The notes below the pieces were generated by a model that saw nothing but the letters and a program-made list of their open reading frames with translations, had not been told where the DNA came from and ran no database searches. The position numbers were made by a program, and so were the translations under genes. Positions 27,169-33,990 of a stretch of DNA of 64,000 nucleotides are shown here, piece after piece. Location: assembly GCA_017853885.1 (NCBI GenBank), contig JAFMIR010000001.1, positions 62,001-126,000 on the forward strand, written 5' to 3'. The stretch's first letter is position 1. Each line of letters begins with the position of its first letter. This DNA comes from Prosthecobacter sp. Lineage in GTDB: Bacteria; Verrucomicrobiota; Verrucomicrobiia; Verrucomicrobiales; Verrucomicrobiaceae.

Positions 27169-30087
27169 ATGCCTCCGCGTCTCCGCCTCCGTCCCAACTG
27201 GCACACGCTCGCGCTACTCTGTATGCTCGCCGCGATGTGGTATGCAGCGGAAGCACAGTCCAATGGCGCAGCCTACCTCCTCGCCCTCCTCACAGGCGTA
27301 CTGACACTTGTTTCGCTGCTGCATGCACGAGCAAATGTGAAAGGGCTGCGGCTGCGAGTTCTGGACGTGACGACCGTGCCTGAGGGCAGCAGGGCGCGCG
27401 TGCGGCTGGAAGTCTCCAACAGTAGTGCCAAGGATGCCTGCGGCATTGAGATTCAGGCACTGGAAGGCAGCGGCAGCCAGTTCATCGAAAGCATCGCCAG
27501 CGGCCAATCCCGTTGGATCGAACTGTCGTTCATAAACAAATCCAGTGGAGGCTCTTCGCTCAAGTTCGTGGCACGCAGCGTCTATCCGTTGGGCCTGTAC
27601 AACATCGAAAGCGTTATCGAAACCGTCGCCTCTCGCCGCGTGTATCCACGCCCGAAAGGCTCAATGCCACTTCCCACACCCAAACCGCTATCACCGCATT
27701 CACAAGCTGGAGCCTCCTCTCGTAGCACGATCAGCGGAGGAGGAGGCGGGGATGACTTCGCAGGAACACGTGAGTTCCAGCCGGGTGACTCACCGCGGCA
27801 CATCGACTGGCGTGCAGTGGCGCGCGGTCGGCCGCTCGTCGTCAAGACGTGGGCTTCGAACGGCCATGAAGCCACCATGATCGACTGGGAGTTCATTCAG
27901 GCAGATGAAGCTGCTCGAACTGCCCAAATCGCCCGCTGGATTGAGGATTGCGAGCGTGATGAGAAGCTTTACGCGCTGAGACTGCCCTCCCAAACCATCG
28001 AAGCAGGCCATGGAGACGCACACCGCCGTCGCTGCCTCAATGCGCTCGCCGATTTCACCGCCAGCCGGGTTAGCACAGCAACCGGCAAAGGCGCTGAAAA
28101 GCTTCGAGAGAGCCGCGGGCGCGCGCATTCGGCTTTTGAAAGCTCTTTTCATTTGCCAACCCAACCGCTGCTCGCGCTTAGCCTTGCCATGGCAGCCAGT
28201 TTTCTGCCGTTGGCGAATGTCATCCAAGCACCGGCGCTCATCGTGGCTTTGTGCTGCTTTGGTTGGAGAGTGTTGCTGCGCCGTGGCGTGCCGCCAGTCA
28301 TGCTGCGCGTTCTTATCCTGCTGGGCAGCGTGGTGCTGATCTGGAGTGGGCATGGTGGCCAGCCCAGCATGGAAGCAGGCATCGCGCTGCTTGCTGCCCT
28401 ATCCGGAGTAAAACTGCTGGAAAGCCGCACGCCACGCGAGTTCCAAGTGCTGGCGCTCATTGGCTGGTTCCTGTGTCTATGTGGCATCGTCATCGACAAC
28501 AGCCTCCCTCGGATGCTTTGGGGCTTGGCGGTCTTTGGGCTTATCACCGCGTGCATGACGCGCTTCCGGCTCAGCACGCCGGGACTATGGCGGCCGCTGA
28601 GGATCACCAGCCTCCTTTTTGCCCAAGCGCTTCCCATCGTGACCGTGCTCTTTCTCATCATGCCGCGCGGCCTGCTGGACCTGCGCACCACGTTCAGCGG
28701 CCGCTTCGCGGAAAGCGGCATCTCCAACGAACTCGATCCAGGCAGCATCACCAAGGTGGCGCTTCGCATGGAGCGTGCCTTCCGCGCCAGCTTCCCCGAT
28801 GGCAGGATCCCACCAAATGAATTACGCTACTGGCGTTGCCTGACCCTCAACGAATGCAACGGCCTGCGCTGGAGACGTGGCGAGCGTTTCGGGCTCAAAC
28901 TACGACCCAAGCCTCCCGATGAAAACATCGATGTGCGCCAAGAACTGCAAATCGAGCCTCATGGCATGCGCTGGATCCCGGCGCTGGATGTGCCTCTGCT
29001 GGTCACCACAGGCGGATCGCCGCTCGTTCCGGAGTTCGATGACGCACTCACCTGGCCCATCCCGCTGCGTGGCGTGACCCGCGTCACCAGTTGGTCGAGG
29101 TTGCAGCAGCGGGCCTTTGAACCCCTGCCGGATCATCATCGTCAACTGTTCCTCGAGCACCCGGAAAACCTCCCTCAGATCGTTTTCGATCTCGCCGACG
29201 ACTGGCAAGCCCGTGCACAAAATGACATGCAGATCGTGCAACTCGGTATTCTGCACCTCCAGCAAAACGGCTATCAGTACACTCTCACGCCAGATGACTA
29301 CTCGGGCACCTCAGGCTTGGAGGACTTCTTAGTGAGGGGGAAAAACGGATTCTGCGAGCACTTCGCCAGCAGTTTCGCCACGCTCATGCGCGTAGCGGGT
29401 GTGCCAGCGCGTGTCGTCATCGGTTTCCTTGGAGGTGAATACAACGACCGTTCCCGCCAGATGATCGTGCGCCAAAGTGATGCGCACGCTTGGGTGGAGG
29501 TGTGGCTCGAGAAATCCGGCTGGACGCGAGTTGACCCCACCGCAGCACTCGCACCTGGACGCATCGGTCATGGCAACTTCCGCGGTTACCTGGATCTCGA
29601 TGGTGCGGCCATCGAACGCCAGCGTCTTAGCTGGTGGGGACTCGCTCTGTTCGAGAGTCGGCTCCTTTGGGATCAGGCAAACTACGCTTGGCAGGATGCG
29701 GTCGTGGAATTCAATGAGGACTTTCAACACGAATGGTTGTCCCGCCTTGGCTTTGAGAATAGTCGCTGGTGGCATCTGCTCACGTTCAGCATTCTGTTTG
29801 TCATTCTTGGCCTCGTGTTGATTTCCCTCCGACTTCAGCGCCGACCATTCGCGCGTGATCCCTGGCACCGCACTTGGTTGAAACTCTGCGCCAAGCTCGC
29901 CAAAGCAGGTCATCCGCCCCGCCATTGCAGCGAAGGTCCGCTGGCCTATGCGCAGCGTGTCTCGCCCGAGCATTCCATGCTGCACGATCTTGCCCTGCTT
30001 TATGCCGAAGGCCGTTACGGAGCCTGTGCAGCCTCATTACATGCTTTCCAAAAAAGAGCCGCAGGCTTTAAGATGCCTTCGAAGTAA
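27169..30087 (+). CDS. DUF58-TgpA transglutaminase fusion membrane protein
   Basis: This 972-residue protein joins two normally separate proteins. Residues about 1-310 are a DUF58 protein: two N-terminal helices, then a beta-rich region and the signature REFQPGDSPRHIDWRAVARG at about 203-222. Residues about 330-510 have several transmembrane helices of DUF3488 (TgpA) type. The transglutaminase domain follows, with the triad C729 (NGFCEHFAS), H773 (SDAHAWVEVW) and D789 (VDPTAAL). One helix at about 867-887 precedes the C-terminal DUF4129-like tail. MoxR, DUF58 and TgpA genes usually sit together; here DUF58 and TgpA are fused, and no MoxR gene is nearby. The role is unknown; periplasmic protein cross-linking or assembly is possible. 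Confidence 0.9.
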   Translation: MPPRLRLRPNWHTLALLCMLAAMWYAAEAQSNGAAYLLALLTGVLTLVSLLHARANVKGLRLRVLDVTTVPEGSRARVRLEVSNSSAKDACGIEIQALEGSGSQFIESIASGQSRWIELSFINKSSGGSSLKFVARSVYPLGLYNIESVIETVASRRVYPRPKGSMPLPTPKPLSPHSQAGASSRSTISGGGGGDDFAGTREFQPGDSPRHIDWRAVARGRPLVVKTWASNGHEATMIDWEFIQADEAARTAQIARWIEDCERDEKLYALRLPSQTIEAGHGDAHRRRCLNALADFTASRVSTATGKGAEKLRESRGRAHSAFESSFHLPTQPLLALSLAMAASFLPLANVIQAPALIVALCCFGWRVLLRRGVPPVMLRVLILLGSVVLIWSGHGGQPSMEAGIALLAALSGVKLLESRTPREFQVLALIGWFLCLCGIVIDNSLPRMLWGLAVFGLITACMTRFRLSTPGLWRPLRITSLLFAQALPIVTVLFLIMPRGLLDLRTTFSGRFAESGISNELDPGSITKVALRMERAFRASFPDGRIPPNELRYWRCLTLNECNGLRWRRGERFGLKLRPKPPDENIDVRQELQIEPHGMRWIPALDVPLLVTTGGSPLVPEFDDALTWPIPLRGVTRVTSWSRLQQRAFEPLPDHHRQLFLEHPENLPQIVFDLADDWQARAQNDMQIVQLGILHLQQNGYQYTLTPDDYSGTSGLEDFLVRGKNGFCEHFASSFATLMRVAGVPARVVIGFLGGEYNDRSRQMIVRQSDAHAWVEVWLEKSGWTRVDPTAALAPGRIGHGNFRGYLDLDGAAIERQRLSWWGLALFESRLLWDQANYAWQDAVVEFNEDFQHEWLSRLGFENSRWWHLLTFSILFVILGLVLISLRLQRRPFARDPWHRTWLKLCAKLAKAGHPPRHCSEGPLAYAQRVSPEHSMLHDLALLYAEGRYGACAASLHAFQKRAAGFKMPSK

Positions 30088-30121
30088 CATCGGAGTGTCA
30101 GATCACATCCCTACTCTCCGA

Positions 30122-32203
30122 CTAGTAACCCATCGCGGTGCCGATTTGATACACGAGGAGGCTCAGGACATATGCGGTGCCAGTCATGTAGCCGAGCTGG
30201 AGGAGCGCCCATTTCCAAGAGCCGGTTTCACGTTTTACGATGGCGATGGTGCTGACGCACTGCATGGCAAAGACATAGAAAATGAGCAGGCTGATGCAGA
30301 CAAGTGGAGTGTAAACAAGCTTACCGTCGGCTCGGCGCTCGGAGCTGAGCTTGTCACGCAGCGGGTCGAGGTTTTCGTCATCCTCGCTCTCGACGGCATA
30401 GACGACGCTCATGGTGGAGTTGAAGACCTCTCGGGCAGCGAAACTGCCAATCAAACCAATGCCGATCTTCCAATCGTAGCCAAGCGGCTGGATGGCAGGC
30501 TCAATGAAGTGGCCGGCCTTACCCGCGAAGCTGTTGGCGAGTTGCAACGATTTGTCCTCGGTGTTGGTCTTGGGATAGGTGGAGGCGGCCCAGATGAGGA
30601 TAGAGATGCCTAGAATAATGGTGCCAGCACGCACGAGGAAGGCCTTGGCCCGCTGCCACACAAGGAGGAGGATGGATTTGAGAGCAGGCCGCTTGTACGG
30701 CGGCATTTCAAGGATCATCGGGCTAATCTCACCCTTCATGACGGTCTTGCTGAAGATCCACGCAAAAATGAAGGCGCTGCCCGTGCCGAGCGCATAAAGC
30801 GAGAGCATGATCCCAGCCTGCATCCACGCACCAACTTCCTTGGAGGGAAACAGCACAGCAATGAGCAACGAATACACCGGCAAACGTGCCGAGCAGGAGG
30901 CCAGCGGGGCGATGAGGATGGTGACGAGTCGATCCTTGGGATTATCGATGGTGCGTGCGGCCATGACACCGGGCACAGCACAAGCATAGGAGCTCAGGAA
31001 GGGCAGGAAGGATTTCCCGTTGAGTCCCACTTTGCTCATCAGCCAGTCCATGATGAAAGCGAGTCGAGCCATGTAACCAGTGTCCTCTAAGAGGCCGATG
31101 AAGAAGAAGAGGATCAAAATCTGCGGCAGGAAGATGACCACGCCGCTCACTCCTGGCACGACGCCATTGACGATGAGGTCACGCAGGTCGCCGGGACCCA
31201 TGAGGGTCTCGACCCATGCACCGAGATCCGTAAAGAAGCCCTCAATCCATCCCATCGGCCCTTCAGCAACGCGGAAGATGAGGTAGAAGAGGATACCGAG
31301 CACGAGCAGAAGATTCGCGAAGCCGAGCACAGGATGCAGGAAGATGCGGTCGAGCTTGTCGGTCATCGTTTCTTTCTCCTGATCCGGACGCTTTAGCACG
31401 TCGGCGCAGAGTTTTTCGATGCTGCGGTAGCGCTCGGCCACAAGATCATCCTCCCAGCCGGGGAACGCGGCGTCGATACTCTTGCGCAGTGCGTGAATGC
31501 GCTCCATCTGCTCATCGGCGAGGCCGTAGTGCGTGGGATCGTGGCCGGAAAGAAGATAAAGCGGCTCCAGCAACGAGGCTTTGGCATGAATGGCTCCCGT
31601 TTCGCAGAGTGGGCCACGGCTTTGCTCCAGTGCGGCACGCACACCGATGGGAATATTTGCACTCTGCCAAGTCGTAGCCGGCAGGTCATCGCGACTGAGC
31701 GCAAGCTTTAGCTCGATGAGACCGTGACCAGTCACGGCCTGTGTCTTGACCACCGGGATACCAAGGATGTCACTGAGCTTCGCGGCATCAATGCGCCACT
31801 CGCGCTGTTCGGCCACATCGACCATGTTCAGCACCAAAATGGTTGGCAGACCAAGTTCGAGCACCTGAGAGATCAGATACAGATTTCGCTCCAAATTCGC
31901 CGAATCGAGCACGCAAACGACACGGTCTGGCCGAGGTGTCTCGGGGCGTCTGCCAAGCAAGACATCGCGCAAAACGGCTTCGTCAGGCGAGCGGGCATTC
32001 AGGCTGTAAGCGCCCGGCAGATCGATCAAGCGCAGCTTTTTGCCATGCTGGCTGTAGCATTCACCAATCTTTTTTTCGACGGTGACACCAGGGTAGTTGG
32101 CAACCTTTTGTTTGAGACCGGTTAGCAGGTTGAAGAGCGTGGTTTTGCCCGAGTTTGGGTTCCCCACGATGGCGATAAGCGGCGTCTCAGCAGCGGTGCT
32201 CAT
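30122..32203 (-). CDS. feoB: Ferrous iron transporter FeoB
   Basis: This 693-residue inner-membrane transporter takes up Fe2+. The N-terminal G domain shows G1 (GNPNSGKTT, residues 14-22), G3 (IDLPGAYSL) and G4 (LNMVD); a helical GDI-like region follows, then a large membrane domain with the two Gate motifs (FLPFLSSYACAVPGVMAART around 400, and GLIGSFAAREVFNSTMS around 600). Its ATG overlaps the TGA of feoA (ATGA), so FeoA and FeoB are translationally coupled. Length is a little below the 750-780 of E. coli. Confidence 0.97.
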   Translation of the reverse strand: MSTAAETPLIAIVGNPNSGKTTLFNLLTGLKQKVANYPGVTVEKKIGECYSQHGKKLRLIDLPGAYSLNARSPDEAVLRDVLLGRRPETPRPDRVVCVLDSANLERNLYLISQVLELGLPTILVLNMVDVAEQREWRIDAAKLSDILGIPVVKTQAVTGHGLIELKLALSRDDLPATTWQSANIPIGVRAALEQSRGPLCETGAIHAKASLLEPLYLLSGHDPTHYGLADEQMERIHALRKSIDAAFPGWEDDLVAERYRSIEKLCADVLKRPDQEKETMTDKLDRIFLHPVLGFANLLLVLGILFYLIFRVAEGPMGWIEGFFTDLGAWVETLMGPGDLRDLIVNGVVPGVSGVVIFLPQILILFFFIGLLEDTGYMARLAFIMDWLMSKVGLNGKSFLPFLSSYACAVPGVMAARTIDNPKDRLVTILIAPLASCSARLPVYSLLIAVLFPSKEVGAWMQAGIMLSLYALGTGSAFIFAWIFSKTVMKGEISPMILEMPPYKRPALKSILLLVWQRAKAFLVRAGTIILGISILIWAASTYPKTNTEDKSLQLANSFAGKAGHFIEPAIQPLGYDWKIGIGLIGSFAAREVFNSTMSVVYAVESEDDENLDPLRDKLSSERRADGKLVYTPLVCISLLIFYVFAMQCVSTIAIVKRETGSWKWALLQLGYMTGTAYVLSLLVYQIGTAMGY

Positions 32204-32436
32204 GCGGCGACAGGAGCGATGGCAATGAATGCCGCCTCATGGTTGCGCATGGAAAGGTGAGAACCACGCACGCTGATCTCAATCGGCTCTCCCAACGGGG
32301 CGCGACGGGTCACTCGCACGCGAGTGCCTGGAACAATACCCATTTCCCGCAGACGAGTCAGGCAGGACCGCCCTGTGGGCATGGCCTGCACGATGGCATC
32401 AGTGCCAATGGGGAGTTCAGCGAGGGTGGAAGGCAT
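32200..32436 (-). CDS. feoA: Ferrous iron transport protein FeoA
   Basis: This 78-residue cytoplasmic protein is an SH3-like FeoA domain that interacts with FeoB. Visible features are LTRLREMGIVPGTRVRVTRRAPLGEPIEISVRGSHLSMR split over the central part, matching FeoA through the GLxPGxxVxV and RG core. It overlaps feoB by four bases. The 114 bp upstream contains AT-rich patches but I see no clear Fur box. Confidence 0.93.
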   Translation of the reverse strand: MPSTLAELPIGTDAIVQAMPTGRSCLTRLREMGIVPGTRVRVTRRAPLGEPIEISVRGSHLSMRNHEAAFIAIAPVAA

Positions 32437-32550
32437 GAAAGTAGAACGCAGCTGCGATTGAGACTCTGTCGCAAAAATTGACTCGAGAGTAACTCAAGGC
32501 TTCGAAGCTGCAATAGCTGAATCGGGATGAATTTAGCCGTTTGTTGCGGG

Positions 32551-32799
32551 TTAAACCCATACGCCTCGAGCTCTCAAGAAAGGCACCAGCTCATCAACGC
32601 CGAAGTCTGCCAGCACTTCGCCTGCCCAGTCCATCGTCGGGGCCTTGGACTGGCCACTGAGATCGACCATCACCTGCATCGCCTCGTGGTTTCCCGATAC
32701 CGTGATCTTTTCGTACCCGATCCCGCGGGCATCGAGGTAATCGATTACCTCATCGCACCACGGGCAACCTGTTTTGACATAAAGTCGCGGTTTGACCAT
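32551..32799 (-). CDS. Glutaredoxin-like protein
   Basis: This 82-residue thioredoxin-fold protein has the CPWC active site (YVKTGCPWCDEVIDYL) near its N-terminus, and APTMDW where glutaredoxins place the cis-Pro (TVP) motif. It probably reduces disulfides or mixed disulfides with glutathione or a similar thiol. ATG 32799 is chosen because it begins the first beta-strand; the minus frame stays open to 33333, but that part is unlike any glutaredoxin. Its start is back to back with a plus-strand ATG. Confidence 0.88.
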   Translation of the reverse strand: MVKPRLYVKTGCPWCDEVIDYLDARGIGYEKITVSGNHEAMQVMVDLSGQSKAPTMDWAGEVLADFGVDELVPFLRARGVWV

Positions 32800-33232
32800 G
32801 GCCAAGCATGTGATGGATCTGCTCCGAGAGCAAGAGCGGCTTCCTGAGCATCGGGAATCCCGGTTGACCATCCGGGGTGGCTCCCCTACATTCATTCTTG
32901 CAGTTCCTCCAGAGCAACCCCTCATAGCTCCGAGGCCGCCCCCTGACCGCGAAAGAAGCTGAATGCGCCGACTGACCCACTTGTCCGCGCCTGAAGTGAC
33001 CGCTCGCCGGATATTCGATCCGCTGGGAAGCCTTGTGACAACCGCCTGCAGGCGGTCAGAGCTTTCCGGGGCGGTATTCACCAGCTCTAGACGATGCTGC
33101 ATCAGCCCACGGCGACGCCGCGCCCGGCCCGGATAATGGTTTTCGACTGTTCGCCGTCTGCCCGACCCGCGTCCGCGTAAGCTGCCTACCCCAAGCACGA
33201 ACCCGAACACGCCCAACAAGCAACGAAAATCC
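32800..33232. other. Long leader region before the RRM gene
   Basis: This 433-bp stretch separates the glutaredoxin and RRM genes and has no convincing gene. It contains a 16-bp perfect palindrome at 33041-33056 and a run of GC-rich, repetitive CGG/CCG triplets near 33080-33150. Short open frames on the plus strand, 54 codons (32798-32962) and 57 codons directly after, do not resemble known proteins. The length and structure suggest a long 5' leader for the RRM gene, as found in cold-shock-regulated RNA-binding genes. Confidence 0.4.
33041..33056. repeat. 16-bp perfect palindrome
   Basis: The sequence ACCGCCTGCAGGCGGT is its own reverse complement with no loop. It lies about 180 bases before the RRM start. 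As RNA it would need to open for a loop of at least 4 bases; as DNA it could be a binding site for a dimeric regulator. Confidence 0.6.
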
Positions 33233-33871
33233 ATGTCGAACAATCCAAACTCCAGCAATGGCCCTCGCCGCCGCCGTGGCGGCCGCAATCGCGGCAACCG
33301 TGGCCCTGGCAGTGAAAACTTCACCAAACGCACCCCGCGGCTTGATGACCGCTCCGGTCTTCAGAAGTTCCTCAATGCCATCTCTTTCGGCCTTCTTTGC
33401 AAAGGTCCATCCAAACCCAAACATCACGCCAAAGCTCCGATCACCAACACCACTGTGGTAAAATCCCAACGGCAGGAGGGCGGTCCATCTCCTCGCCCAC
33501 CGCGTGAACCGAAACCCGCCCGCGAATTCACGCCAGCGAACCCCGCTGAAGTGACCACCGAGCGTCTTTACGTCGGCAACCTTTCCTATGACGCCACGGA
33601 GAGCGACCTGTTTGAGCTCTTCAATGGCGTTGGCAGCGTCCGCAACGCCGAGGTCGTCGTCCACAGCCGCACACAGCGCTCCAAGGGCTTTGCCTTTGTG
33701 ACCATGGCCACGGTCGAAGAAGCCCGTCGCGCTGTCGCAGAGCTCAGCAGCAAAGAATTCATGGGCCGCCCCCTGCAAATCAGCGGTGCCAAGCCCAGCA
33801 ATCGTGGTGACCGCGACGAGCGCCAAGAAACCGAGCAGCCCGCCGAGGCTGCTGAAGCCACAGCGGCGTAA
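33233..33871 (+). CDS. RNA-binding protein with one RRM domain
   Basis: This 212-residue protein has a basic, Arg/Gly/Pro-rich N-terminus (RRRRGGRNRGNRG) that probably binds RNA non-specifically, a short linker, and an RRM at about 108-185 with RNP2 (LYVGNL) and RNP1 (KGFAFVTM) intact. The C-terminus is acidic and Ala-rich. Bacterial RRM proteins of this kind are common in Cyanobacteria and Verrucomicrobiota and are often cold-induced, but regulation is not visible here except for the long leader. A strong terminator follows. Confidence 0.92.
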   Translation: MSNNPNSSNGPRRRRGGRNRGNRGPGSENFTKRTPRLDDRSGLQKFLNAISFGLLCKGPSKPKHHAKAPITNTTVVKSQRQEGGPSPRPPREPKPAREFTPANPAEVTTERLYVGNLSYDATESDLFELFNGVGSVRNAEVVVHSRTQRSKGFAFVTMATVEEARRAVAELSSKEFMGRPLQISGAKPSNRGDRDERQETEQPAEAAEATAA

Positions 33872-33887
33872 TGCATCCCGATCAAAC

Positions 33888-33921
33888 GCCCGCAGGCTCG
33901 CAAAGCCTGCGGGCTTTTTTT
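33888..33921 (+). terminator. Rho-independent terminator after the RRM gene
   Basis: An 11-bp GC-rich stem (GCCCGCAGGCT with AGCCTGCGGGC) with a 5-base loop is followed directly by seven Ts. It lies 17 bp after the RRM stop codon. Confidence 0.92.
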
Positions 33922-33990
33922 GGCCTTTGAAACAGCACAAATACCCTGCCCTGAGTGAGAGCAGCCGCTGGCATCGTATGGATTTTTCTC

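Noticed and set aside
32798..33136. Two successive short plus-strand open frames (54 and 57 codons) upstream of the RRM gene
   Set aside because: No family pattern, high Arg/Pro from GC-rich sequence, and one starts on the complement of the glutaredoxin start codon; probably chance.
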